Assembly (NCBI RefSeq): GCF_014201375.1
Contig: NZ_JACHDZ010000001.1
Coordinates: 475,206-539,205, forward strand
DNA length: 64,000 nt
Direction of reading: 5' to 3'
DNA from: Tunturiibacter empetritectus
GTDB lineage: Bacteria; Acidobacteriota; Terriglobia; Terriglobales; Acidobacteriaceae
Each line of letters begins with the position of its first letter. The stretch's first letter is position 1. The notes beneath the pieces are model-generated. The model had not been told where the DNA came from and ran no database searches. It was given only the letters and a program-made list of their open reading frames with translations. Positions 46,839 to 60,332 of the stretch are shown piece after piece. The translations under genes were made by a program, and so were the position numbers.

Positions 46839-49800
46839 TCAAAACCGATACCGCGCCAGCACCGTCAACCGCCGCATCGTCGCAGCCGAGGTCACCTGTC
46901 CAAACGTCTGCGAGTTCAACGTCGTATCGATCCCCGAGTACTGCACCGTGTTGAAGACATTCGTCGCCGTCACCCTCGCCTCAAACGACCGCGTCTCGCC
47001 CAGCGCCACCGTCCGCGACAACGAAGCATCCGCCACAGTAATCCCCGGCCCCTCAATCGACCCACGCGACGCGGTCCCATATCCATTCGCCGGAGCCGTG
47101 AACGCCGCCGCATTGAACCAGTTTAGAATCGTCCCCTGCCCCGGAATCGGCTGCGAAAACACCCTGTCCGGCCGCAGCGTATCGTTGGTCCCCGTAGCCG
47201 TCTCCGCCACCGTCGAAACATAGTGCGGCGTAAAGTAAGTCCCCGACGCAAACGTAAAATCGCCAGACAAAGAAAATCCATCGAGCGCCCTCGACCAGAA
47301 TCCCCCCTTCGACAAGAACGCCCGATTTGGCCCGAACGGCAACTCCAGCACCCAGTTTCCCGTAACCTGGTGCCGCACATCGAACGAGCTGTTCCCCTCC
47401 TCAGCATTCAAGTCCTTGTCGTTCTGCGCTGGCACTACCGTCGTTCCACCAATCGACGAAGCATTATCAATCGAATGCCCATAGTGATACGTAGCCTGCA
47501 GCGAAACCCCCTTCTGCAGCCGCTTCCTCACATTCACGCTCAGCTGTTGCAACCGAGAAAACCCCAAGGAATCCTCATAGTTGAACGGCTGTGCCCACGG
47601 ATTTAGCACCCCCGTCGCCGTCCGATTCGGCGCCCGCACAATATCCAGCTCCCCGCCCTTCGCCCCGTTGTATCCAATATTCGCCACGATTCCCAGCGGC
47701 AACGTCCGCTGAATATCCACGTTCCACACCTGCACATGCCCCAGCCTGTAATCCAGATTCGCCGCGTAGTTGTTCTGCACCGGCGTGGTCGAGCAGCCAA
47801 ACCCATTCGCCAGCGTCAGCGTCGCGGGCGTGCATCCCGTCTGCCCCACCACATTCGTCTGCGTCAGCGCAAACGGCACCTGCGCCGAAAGATTCCTCGC
47901 CAGCGTCGCATACTGTCCCGTGTTGAAGTTAATCCCATATCCACCGCGCACCACCGTGTCCTTGAGGATCTTCAGCTTCGGCCGATACGCAAACCCCACC
48001 CGCGGCGAGTACATATTCCTGTCCGGATTCACTAGCGACCGCACCGTCCCCGCCGTACATGCCCCCGCAATCGCCACCGGGCATACCGGCGTCACCACTG
48101 AGAAATCCGCATTGTGATTCAGATTCACCAGCCGATTATCCTTCTCCACATAAGGCGAAAAATACTCATACCGAATCCCGTAGTTCAACGTCAGATTCGC
48201 CAGCGCCCGCCAGTCATCCTGCGCATACCAGTCAAAGACATTCGCGCGCAGATAAGTCTTCTGCGTCGCCGCCTGAATCGCCGACTGCTGCGGAAGCCCA
48301 AGTAGAAGGTCAGCCAAACCGTACCCACTCGCTGGAACCACCGGGCAAGTCACCGTGGATGACGGCGTACACGAGCTCGCTGGATTCTGCGTCGCATACC
48401 CGGTAAACGTGAACGACCCCACCACATTCGTCCCCCCCACCGTGTCCGCATGCACTCGCCGAATATCAAACCCATAGCGCATATTGTGCTTCTTGTATCT
48501 GTAACTCACAAAGTCTGAAAACGAGATCGTCTGGTTCACCGCATCGTTCGGCAGCGCCTGCGTCAAGCCGGTAAAGTTCGAGATGCTCACACTCGGCAGA
48601 CCGTTATAGATCCCCGCATCGCCGCCAATCACCGGCTTCGGGATCGTGATCCCCGTCCCATCCAGAGGATCGCTCCCATCCGTAAAGTAATTCCGCGCCG
48701 TGCTGTGCGAGCGGTTCCAGTTGATCGAAGCATTGTTTGTCAGCTTCCCATATCCGATCGTGTATCCCGCAGTCACTCCATATCCATTCGTCTCGGTCGC
48801 GCCCCCCAGCGGCAGAAAGATATTCCGATTATCCGCAGCCGTGTGCGAGTAGCTCCCATTGAAGTTGATATTCTGCCGCAGCGTCGCCGGCCCGTTGCCC
48901 TGTTCCTGCCTGCGTCCGCCGCCAAACGTATTGTTCTGCCCAAAGTTCCGAACGTATCGCAACGCCGCTGTCGTCGCGTTGTTTCCCGCAGTCGTAATCG
49001 TCTGGTAGTTGTAACCCTGTCGCCCCGTCGCCGCAATATTCGGCGCAGAATAAAAGTTCAGCAGCGCCTTAGCCTGCGCAGAGATCTGGCTCGGACAGAT
49101 CACATTCAACACACCACCGCAGCTGAACTGTTGTCCCGTCGCCGGGTCATACAGCGTCTGCGCCAGACGCGAAAAATCTCCGGCCCGCTCATTGTCCGTT
49201 CCATTCGTCCCATCGGTCGGCACCGTGCCGTACAGGTTCGAGGGCGTAATATTCCGCTGCCCCGTCACGTTGAAAAAGACAAACTGCTTCGTACTCGCCT
49301 TCACCAATCCCGGAATAAACGGCGACCCCGTAAAGCTCACGCCAAATCTGTTCGAGCTATAAGCCGGCTTCACCACCGGTGCTCCCGTCAACGAAAAGTT
49401 CGTCGCATCCAGCGCTCCATTTCCTCCCTGATAAAACACCGCTCCATGCGGCTGCGTGGGATTGAATCCTCGAAACCCGCCACCACCTCCTCGGCCGCCA
49501 CCGCCGCCGATGAAGATCTGATTGCCGCCACCCCCTCCACCGGGTCCGCCGCCACCCGGCCCGCCAAATCCGCCGCCTCCCGCCAATCCGCCCAGCAACC
49601 CGGCAACCGAACTCGCAATATCCCCAACCGCCCCACCCTGCCGTTGCGCCTGCGCAATCGCGTCCTGCACCCGCGTCCGAATATCATCTTCGCTATATCC
49701 CGCCAGCCCATTCGTCTGTCCCACCGCGCCATTCACCGTCACCGAATCGCTCGCTGCCGCCTCGCCTCCCCCAATCCCCGCGAGCGACGGAAGCTGCGCC

Positions 49801-50420
49801 CCGGCACTCCCTCCTCCGCCCACCGTCGCGTCAGCCAAACCCGACGCGTCCCCAGTCACGCTCAACGACTGCAGCCCCCGCGCAACTCCAGCACTCGTCG
49901 CCGCAGCTTGGCGCTCCTCCTGCTGCTGCACTCTCGAAGCAAGCTGCAACCCAAACTCCGCCACCTGCGCAGGTTTGCCGCCATTCTGCCCGGCGGCGTT
50001 GATCAAGACCTCCTTCGTCTCGGCTGCAAACGCTGCCAGCTCAGCCCTCACCACGTAGCGCCCGTTGCGCGGAACCGTCATGGCAAACACGCCATTCACA
50101 TCGGTCGTTGTCGCATACTTCTTCCCGGTCAGCGTATTGCTCGCCGTCACGGCAACCCCGGGCAAGGGAACTGCTCCAGCCTTCACCGTCCCGCTGATCG
50201 TTCCGCCACTCGCCTCAACCGCAGCAGGTGCCGTCGCAGCCGGCGTCTCAACCGCAGCAGGCGCCGCTTCCTGCGCCGGTGTTGCCGCACTTGGTGGAAC
50301 CGGCGGCACAGTCTGTCCCCACGCGCTCCCAACCAACACCAGCCCCAACGCCCAGCTCAACGCTACTGATCGAATCGATCCCCGCACATTCGCCTCGCCT
50401 CGCAAACTCATCGCCCGCAT
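46839..50420 (-). CDS. Oar-like TonB-dependent receptor with carboxypeptidase-regulatory-like domain
   Basis: A 1193-residue outer-membrane protein. The start is uncertain: ATG at 50420 overlaps the TGA of the upstream gene (TGATG), and ATG at 50411 is another candidate. After the signal peptide and an Ala/Pro-rich linker comes a carboxypeptidase-regulatory-like domain (GGTISGTVKAGAVPLPGVAVTAS), then a plug region with a very Gly-rich insertion (about residues 280-330), and a barrel that ends in Phe (VLARYRF). Oar-type receptors are abundant in acidobacteria and are thought to take up large substrates such as glycans. Neither a clear TonB box nor a substrate can be named. Confidence 0.88.
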   Translation of the reverse strand: MRAMSLRGEANVRGSIRSVALSWALGLVLVGSAWGQTVPPVPPSAATPAQEAAPAAVETPAATAPAAVEASGGTISGTVKAGAVPLPGVAVTASNTLTGKKYATTTDVNGVFAMTVPRNGRYVVRAELAAFAAETKEVLINAAGQNGGKPAQVAEFGLQLASRVQQQEERQAAATSAGVARGLQSLSVTGDASGLADATVGGGGSAGAQLPSLAGIGGGEAAASDSVTVNGAVGQTNGLAGYSEDDIRTRVQDAIAQAQRQGGAVGDIASSVAGLLGGLAGGGGFGGPGGGGPGGGGGGNQIFIGGGGGRGGGGGFRGFNPTQPHGAVFYQGGNGALDATNFSLTGAPVVKPAYSSNRFGVSFTGSPFIPGLVKASTKQFVFFNVTGQRNITPSNLYGTVPTDGTNGTDNERAGDFSRLAQTLYDPATGQQFSCGGVLNVICPSQISAQAKALLNFYSAPNIAATGRQGYNYQTITTAGNNATTAALRYVRNFGQNNTFGGGRRQEQGNGPATLRQNINFNGSYSHTAADNRNIFLPLGGATETNGYGVTAGYTIGYGKLTNNASINWNRSHSTARNYFTDGSDPLDGTGITIPKPVIGGDAGIYNGLPSVSISNFTGLTQALPNDAVNQTISFSDFVSYRYKKHNMRYGFDIRRVHADTVGGTNVVGSFTFTGYATQNPASSCTPSSTVTCPVVPASGYGLADLLLGLPQQSAIQAATQKTYLRANVFDWYAQDDWRALANLTLNYGIRYEYFSPYVEKDNRLVNLNHNADFSVVTPVCPVAIAGACTAGTVRSLVNPDRNMYSPRVGFAYRPKLKILKDTVVRGGYGINFNTGQYATLARNLSAQVPFALTQTNVVGQTGCTPATLTLANGFGCSTTPVQNNYAANLDYRLGHVQVWNVDIQRTLPLGIVANIGYNGAKGGELDIVRAPNRTATGVLNPWAQPFNYEDSLGFSRLQQLSVNVRKRLQKGVSLQATYHYGHSIDNASSIGGTTVVPAQNDKDLNAEEGNSSFDVRHQVTGNWVLELPFGPNRAFLSKGGFWSRALDGFSLSGDFTFASGTYFTPHYVSTVAETATGTNDTLRPDRVFSQPIPGQGTILNWFNAAAFTAPANGYGTASRGSIEGPGITVADASLSRTVALGETRSFEARVTATNVFNTVQYSGIDTTLNSQTFGQVTSAATMRRLTVLARYRF

Positions 50421-51262
50421 CACTGAGGAACCGCAACAGGCTTTGTCGGAGCAGGAGCCCCGGCGGGAGCAGAAGCAGCTCCATTTCCACTTAGCTCGCG
50501 CCGTCGCCTCCGCGCCATCGCCGCCGCATCCGAAACCCCCAGCTCCGTAGGCACAAACAATCCATTCTTCAGCGCCCCACGTCCGGCGACTGCATCTCCA
50601 ACCTTCACGTCCGCAAGCGTAATACTGTCTCCCCCGGCGCCATCGCCAGCCCCATTTGCAGATCCCGCTCCGGCACCGCTCCCTCTTCCACCAGCCGGCC
50701 CCATCTCAGTCACACCCGCTCCACTCGCAAGCATCGACATCCCACGCCCGCCGCGCTTGAACGAGGTCTGCTCATCCACCCCAATCACCTGGGTCACACC
50801 ATCCGGACGCAACACCGTCAGCTTCAGCGCGTCCATGTCAATCGCCGTCACCCTCCCGGTGATGTAGACCTTACCCATTCCCTCCCGCGCCTTCTTCACC
50901 TGCTCGGCATCCATCACGCCGACAAACACCGCATGCACCGTCTTCGTCGAAGGATCCAGCACCCCCATCGCCCCCACGCCGTCCCCCGCTTTGATATCTG
51001 CAACCTTCACCGGCTGCCGGTCTTTACTCACGCGCGTATTCGCGGAGAAGACCACCTGGTATACCTCGCCCGCCTCAGTCTTCACCGTCAGATGATCCGC
51101 AGTCGCGGCGGTCACTGTTCCCCGAACCATCTGCCCACCCGCAAAGACAGCATCACCCTCGCGGTTGTCTTCCCCCTGCTGAGCGCGCACGCCGGGCGGC
51201 AAAGCTGCCATAGCCATCACCAGCGCCATCGTTCTAAAACGTCCCATATCCCGCTGTCTCAT
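50420..51262 (-). CDS. DUF5666 domain-containing secreted protein
   Basis: The start at 51262 (MRQRDMGRFRTMALVMAMAALPPGVRA) gives 280 residues with a signal peptide; the frame opens earlier in a poor leader. Two beta-rich DUF5666-like repeats follow (GTVTAATADHLTVKTEAGEVYQVVFSANTRVSK and GRVTAIDMDALKLTVLRPDG), then a Gly- and Ala-rich linker and a third partial repeat near SITLADVKVGDAVAGRGAL. Such domains resemble OB-like beta barrels; the function is unknown. Its stop overlaps the start of the receptor gene by one base (TGATG), so the two are likely coupled and act together at the envelope. Confidence 0.85.
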   Translation of the reverse strand: MRQRDMGRFRTMALVMAMAALPPGVRAQQGEDNREGDAVFAGGQMVRGTVTAATADHLTVKTEAGEVYQVVFSANTRVSKDRQPVKVADIKAGDGVGAMGVLDPSTKTVHAVFVGVMDAEQVKKAREGMGKVYITGRVTAIDMDALKLTVLRPDGVTQVIGVDEQTSFKRGGRGMSMLASGAGVTEMGPAGGRGSGAGAGSANGAGDGAGGDSITLADVKVGDAVAGRGALKNGLFVPTELGVSDAAAMARRRRRELSGNGAASAPAGAPAPTKPVAVPQ

Positions 51263-51417
51263 GCACCATCCGCCTTGCTCTTGCGTCCACAGTCCCGTGC
51301 TCATACAGACGGTTCGACTGCTCGAAAGACTCCCTGCAGCCCGCAAAAACATCCCCGTTGAACCGCTCTAGTCGGATGCTTCTTCCGCCTGCACAAAGCC
51401 TGCACTACACTACCCAA

Positions 51418-52149
51418 ATGCATGAAGTAGCCCACGCGCCCCACACCCACGGCCCCCACATCGAAGGCCACTTCGAATCCTCCGAGGTCGTTCGCGATAT
51501 CGTCATCGGCCTCTCCGACGGTCTCACCGTTCCCTTCGCCCTCGCCGCAGGTCTCTCCGGCGCCGTCGCCTCCTCCCGCATCGTCGTCCTCGCCGGCCTC
51601 GCCGAAATCGCCGCCGGCTCCATCGCCATGGGCCTCGGCGGCTATCTCGCCGCCCGCGGAGACGCCGAACACTACATCTCCGAACGCCGCCGCGAAGAAC
51701 GCGAGATCGTCGAACGCACCCGCGACGAAGAAGAAGAGATCTATGAGATCTTCGAGCACTACGACGTCGATCGCGCCAGCGCAACGCCAGTCCTCAACGC
51801 GCTCAAACAAAACCCCACCGCCTGGGTCGACTTCATGATGCGCTTCGAACTCGGCCTCGAGGAGCCCGCCCGAAACCGCGCTCACCGCTCCGCCCTCACT
51901 ATTGCGATCTCCTACATCGCCGGCGGACTCATCCCTCTGCTCCCCTACATGCTCGTCCCAGACAACCTCACCGCCCTCAAACTCTCCGTCGTCATCACGC
52001 TCGTAGCCCTCGCAATCTTCGGAGCGTTGAAGGGAAGGCTGGTGGGCACCGGCTGGCTGCGCAGCGCCCTCCAGACCGTTCTCATCGGTGGAGCCGCAGC
52101 CGCAGTCGCCTACACCCTCGCCCGACTTCTCAACAGCAGCTCGAGCTAG
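51418..52149 (+). CDS. VIT1/CCC1-family iron or manganese transporter
   Basis: The start at 51418 (MHEVAHAPHTHGPH) gives 243 residues; upstream in-frame starts exist but their leader is unlike the family. Features are DIVIGLSDGLTVPFALAAGLSG, GSIAMGLGGYLAARGDAEHY and the acidic cytoplasmic segment RRREEREIVERTRDEEEEIYEIF, followed by three helices. This matches the vacuolar-iron-transporter fold, in which the acidic region binds metal before transport. The His-rich N-terminus may also bind metal. It lies divergent from the DUF5666/receptor cluster. Direction and metal (iron or manganese) cannot be fixed from the sequence. Confidence 0.88.
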   Translation: MHEVAHAPHTHGPHIEGHFESSEVVRDIVIGLSDGLTVPFALAAGLSGAVASSRIVVLAGLAEIAAGSIAMGLGGYLAARGDAEHYISERRREEREIVERTRDEEEEIYEIFEHYDVDRASATPVLNALKQNPTAWVDFMMRFELGLEEPARNRAHRSALTIAISYIAGGLIPLLPYMLVPDNLTALKLSVVITLVALAIFGALKGRLVGTGWLRSALQTVLIGGAAAAVAYTLARLLNSSSS

Positions 52150-52639
52150 TCATCCCTGTTGTCTGTTTGTCACTTATCCTGTGCGAGTTGTCTGTTTTTT
52201 TCGCTCATTTTCTGAGCGAAAAGAAGCAGCCTTTCAGCGTCCAGGGTAAGATTCTCGCGATCTTCCGGCTAAACTGCGCTGTCAAGCCTTATCCAGACTC
52301 AATCAACTTAGAATCAGCAACATACGCATGGCTTATCAGTTACCCTCAATTCGCTACACTGGATCCAGTGCAGAAATCAGAAAAGGACCTGCCGGATGCC
52401 ACTCTGAGGCAGGGGGGCACCCTGTAAGTACTTGCAGGGAAGGAATTTGTATGCAACTCGTTTGTTATGTCTTCTTTAGAAGCCTAGCCAGCGCGTAAGA
52501 TTATCATAATAAATCACTTACGCGCTGGTAATAGGGGGGGGTAGTACCTCCGGAGAAAATCGGAGAGTTCTGCCCACTCCGCAACGGATTACGCAACGGC
52601 ACCACCCGGAATACTCAGGCGCTGTGAATCAAAAGGCCC
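52150..52639. other. Intergenic region with inverted repeat
   Basis: About 490 bp without a convincing gene; small frames at 52167-52427 and 52328-52498 have no family resemblance. It contains the 12-bp inverted repeat at 52489-52529. Short repeats such as TTGTCTGTTTGTC/TTGTCTGTTTTT (near 52160-52200) and CGCAACGG (near 52590) are also visible. It could be decayed sequence. Confidence 0.5.
52489..52529. repeat. Perfect 12-bp inverted repeat
   Basis: CCAGCGCGTAAG (52489-52500) and CTTACGCGCTGG (52518-52529) are exact inverted copies around a 17-nt A/T-rich loop. It may be a terminator for the VIT1 gene (without a T tract), a protein binding site, or an end of a mobile element. Confidence 0.65.
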
Positions 52640-53191
52640 CTAACGCACAAGCGAGGCAGAGACAGCGATAACGACCCCCGCCGCCCCCAGAGAAAGCCCA
52701 AGAAGAAAATAGGCTCGTCTCCGGGTGAATAGCGTAACCGAGCACAGAACCACAGCAATCTGCAGCAGCGCCTCTCCAAGATCATAACGAGAGGCCTTGG
52801 CCTCGGCGTGAGTTACCTCAGCCTCAAACTCACGAGCCTTCTCCTGCTCCTCGGCCAGATCTTCCTTCCACTTCTCGATGTGAGCCTCATACTCCTTCCG
52901 CTTCGCCTCGGTGGCAGCAGCATTGAGCGTTGGCTCCATCGCCAGTAAATCCAGGGTGACCGAGAGATTATCCATGCGAATCTTCTTCGCCTGATACTCG
53001 TTCCACTGATCGCCCGCGCGAGACTGCATCAGTACCGCATCGGTGTGTGTGCGATGTCCAAGCACGGTGACCATAGCAACCAGCACCGCCAGAACCGAGA
53101 TCCCCAGCGAGATGCTCTTCAGCGACTCCCCGCCCGACTCCCCCGACTCCTTCATCTGATTGGCAAACTCTGAGACTTCATTGGCTTCCAT
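52640..53191 (-). CDS. DUF4337 domain-containing membrane protein
   Basis: A 183-residue protein. The N-terminus is acidic and soluble, followed by a membrane helix (ISLGISVLAVLVAMVTVLG), a charged helical region (residues ~55-125, RKEYEAHIEKWKEDLAEEQEKAREFEAE, probably coiled coil) and two further helices at the C-terminus (LLQIAVVLCSVTLF and AYFLLGLSLGAAGVVIAVSA). This matches the DUF4337 family, whose role is unknown. It stands alone between the transporter gene and the rRNA leader, facing left. An inner-membrane location is expected. Confidence 0.85.
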   Translation of the reverse strand: MEANEVSEFANQMKESGESGGESLKSISLGISVLAVLVAMVTVLGHRTHTDAVLMQSRAGDQWNEYQAKKIRMDNLSVTLDLLAMEPTLNAAATEAKRKEYEAHIEKWKEDLAEEQEKAREFEAEVTHAEAKASRYDLGEALLQIAVVLCSVTLFTRRRAYFLLGLSLGAAGVVIAVSASLVR

Positions 53192-53353
53192 AGTGGAACG
53201 ATTCTAGACCGTACACCCAGCCTCACGGTTCAAAACGAAGATCGAGGAGCAATTCCAGTCAACACGTCAAATAATCGAAGATTTCTTACCCGCGTCTTTT
53301 CTGGACGAAACCGACTTTTCTACAGGAACTCCCAATTATTCACAGCATTGAGC

Positions 53354-53380
53354 TTGCGCAGCGTCTCAGTCGCTGATAAT
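53354..53380 (+). promoter_or_regulatory. Candidate rRNA promoter P1
   Basis: TTGCGC and GATAAT are separated by 15 bases and followed by CTCAGGAAGT. The layout is the same as the second element at 53758-53784. Confidence 0.45.
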
Positions 53381-53757
53381 CTCAGGAAGTCGCAAAGAGA
53401 CACACGGCAAGAGACGAAGTGGAAAGCATGAGGCTTGCACGGAAACGAAAAGCACGATACTCTAGGTGAGAAGTAAAGCAATACTGCTTCGCACCTTGGC
53501 TCTGGCAACGTAAGAGCAAGTAACAAGGGATGACGGAGCGCAGTCCAAGCGTTTGATATCGGTTTAGAGCCTGAGGGCCTACCGGCAATACAAACCCAAG
53601 CCACTGCAGTTGATTTGAGATGCACCAGGAGCTAAGTGCTCCGCGCTCGTCTTCGAGCGTCACGATGTTTTGATATTTTGCGCTGAGCGAATAGCTGTCA
53701 AGTCTGTCTTCGAAGTCTTTAGGAAAAGCGAAATTCTAAAGAAAACGAAAATAGAAG

Positions 53758-53784
53758 TTGACAGGTAAGCTGAAGATTGATAAT
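53758..53784 (+). promoter_or_regulatory. Candidate rRNA promoter P2
   Basis: A perfect TTGACA is followed after 15 bases by GATAAT (or after 17 by TAATCT), then CTCAGAAAGT. It would place transcription about 350 bp before the mature 16S 5' end. Confidence 0.6.
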
Positions 53785-54136
53785 CTCAGAAAGTTCGCTA
53801 AAACGTCACACGCTACTGAAGTGCTCCTCGAATAGGCTGAAGTAAGGCCGGTAAAAGCAACGAGAGAGATAAAGTAAGTAGCAAATACAGACGACAACAG
53901 CGCATCAAGTTCGAGGACACGAATATGGCTTATGCCGATTCAGTCCTTGATCCAAAGCTGCCCGCTTAGGTGGATGCAGTTCGGATCTTTGACAACATAG
54001 TTGAACGTGCCAGTCGTGAGATGATACGAAATTTGGTTTAGTCATTCTCACTAGTTATAAACCTCCGGGTGTTTTCGAGCACCGGGGGCGCTTGATCCGC
54101 ACCGACCCCTGTCGACGTGCGGCAAGCAAACCAAGA

Positions 54137-55636
<1,500 letters not shown>

Positions 55637-55955
55637 CTAAAAGAGAACGCCTCGACACACTTTAGCGCCCTGCGATTGCAGGAAACTTGGTTTTGCGACC
55701 AAGTTGAGCTTCAAGTGACGTTGTCGAGAACCATCTTGATAAGCCTCGGCAAGTCTCGATGAGCCTGAACTAAACCCTCTTTTTTTCGATATCTGTCAAC
55801 ACCGATGGTCAATAGCGGCGTAGCTGCTATGCACGTTCAACTGTGTCCTCGAAACCTTTCGAGAGAGCTCGATTCTTGATTCTTCGGAGTCAACAACAGA
55901 GCAGCCTGCGCATCAGGCTCCTTGCTGATAAGCTGGAGGCTGGTGCTGTAGAGTC

Positions 55956-56032
<77 letters not shown>

Positions 56033-56084
56033 CCTTTATCCCGACGGTCAGGTAATCTGACCATCGTACTTGTGTAAATCACAA

Positions 56085-56160
56085 GGGGCTGTAGCTCAGT
56101 TGGGAGAGCACCTGCTTTGCAAGCAGGGGGTCAACGGTTCGATCCCGTTCAGCTCCACCA
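56085..56160 (+). tRNA. tRNA-Ala (TGC)
   Basis: A 76-nt cloverleaf 52 bp after tRNA-Ile. Acceptor GGGGCTG/CAGCTCC (one G-U pair), anticodon TGC in CTTTGCAAG, T loop TTCGATC and an encoded CCA end. The pair of Ile and Ala tRNAs is the usual spacer content. Confidence 0.97.
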
Positions 56161-56549
56161 TACGTCTCGATTGGCATCTTCGATATGTAATGCAAGCGAT
56201 GTCTGCTTGAGGTTGAGTCTCTGCACTGCGGAGATTGAACCTTGAGCAGGAATGCTCAAGCCGCCTGAGGGCGCGAAGTGATGGCGCAGTGATGCGAATC
56301 GCTCCATGATTTTTGACAACTGAATAGATTGGGTAAATATAACTACAAGGCTGAGCAGCTAGCTTTCAGGTTGTTTCTGATAGCGACGCTGTCGTCAGTA
56401 TTGAGTGTCTTTAGAATAATTTTCGTGTTACCGACCTGATTCTCGCAAGTTGAGATGACGGTTGTACGACACAGGCGTGGACTATATCAAACGTAGATAG
56501 CTCTAGTGTTGCGGAGGTTGTCACTCTGCTGCGTGCGAGTAAATTCTAT
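56161..56549 (+). other. Spacer between tRNA-Ala and 23S rRNA
   Basis: About 390 bp of rRNA processing spacer; no gene is expected or seen. The other spacer segment, 55637-55955, between 16S and tRNA-Ile likewise holds only processing sequence. Confidence 0.7.
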
Positions 56550-59498
<2,949 letters not shown>

Positions 59499-59655
59499 AT
59501 AGAATTTACTCTGCGCAGTGAGAAAGTCCACTGTTCTGGAGTCATTCAATACAAGCTTTGTAGTTATATCTTTTGGAAAATACGCAGTAAATGCAACAAA
59601 CGTCTAATCCCAATCTATTCAGTTGTGAAAGATCGCGAGAGCGAGATTTCAAAAG

Positions 59656-59775
<120 letters not shown>

Positions 59776-59783
59776 TATTACAG

Positions 59784-59817
59784 AGCCCCATCCTTTCGAG
59801 GATGGGGCTTTTTTATT
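59784..59817 (+). terminator. Rho-independent terminator of the rRNA operon
   Basis: A 10-bp stem AGCCCCATCC / GGATGGGGCT with a 6-nt loop (TTTCGA) is followed by TTTTTTATTTTC, immediately after the 5S gene. Confidence 0.93.
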
Positions 59818-60332
59818 TTCCGCACCCAGTCGTTCTGGAACGCCGGCCATGCTTCTGCAGGTCCGGAAAGTCAATAGCGGAGGACCGACCAATTGGCTGT
59901 GGATAAATTTGGTCTTCGGCATTTATGGTGCGTTGTGGTTGATTTCGGGTAATTAGGGGTCAGTGCTGGTTCTCAGCCTGAGATCTTCTGCTTTTTTGGC
60001 GGTAGGAGGAGAAGTTTCCTGCTGCAAAATCGTGGTTGTTTTGTGGTCGATACGTGGTTGCATGATGGTGTAATTGTGGTCGTTGAGAGTGGAGGGCCGC
60101 TTGTCGGATTCAGGTCGTCGTCCAGGTAGCGCGTCGTCACGCCGCCCACCATCTTTGCGATGACTGAGCCACCCATCGTTGTAGATTGTGAAGTCGGGTT
60201 CCCAGGCCCCGGGCCACTCCCCATCCTCCTCCAACTCCTCGCCTACCACATAGCCGTCCGCCGAGTCTGCGACGTAGGCCAACCCGCAACTTGGCGAAGA
60301 GTGTCACTATTGAATAATGGACTTTTTACCAG
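59818..60332. other. Intergenic region after the rRNA operon
   Basis: About 515 bp. A leftward frame from a TTG at 60282 to 59953 begins with a stretch that reads like protein (ADGYVVGEELEEDGEWPGAW) and then degrades into a low-complexity tail. It could be a gene fragment, but no family was recognised, and it is not called as a gene. Confidence 0.4.

Larger units (their letters stand above)
53192..54136 (+). other. Upstream leader region of the rRNA operon
   Basis: About 945 bp with no gene. It holds two promoter-like elements (53354-53380 and 53758-53784), each followed by the same CTCAG-AAGT/GAAGT sequence, and a stem-loop near 54089-54127 just before the 16S start. Short leftward frames here are not supported by any family. 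Confidence 0.6.

Noticed and set aside
48705..50369. A 554-codon rightward frame, very Arg-rich
   Set aside because: It is antisense to the TonB-dependent receptor gene and has no domain pattern.
52167..52427. An 86-codon rightward frame
   Set aside because: No ribosome-binding site of note, no family, and mixed composition; the region looks intergenic.
52489..52529. Ends of an insertion sequence
   Set aside because: No transposase, no target-site duplication and no second copy is visible.
59953..60282. A 109-codon leftward frame after the rRNA operon
   Set aside because: The first ~45 residues read like protein, but the rest is low in information and another frame is just as open. Not enough to call a gene.
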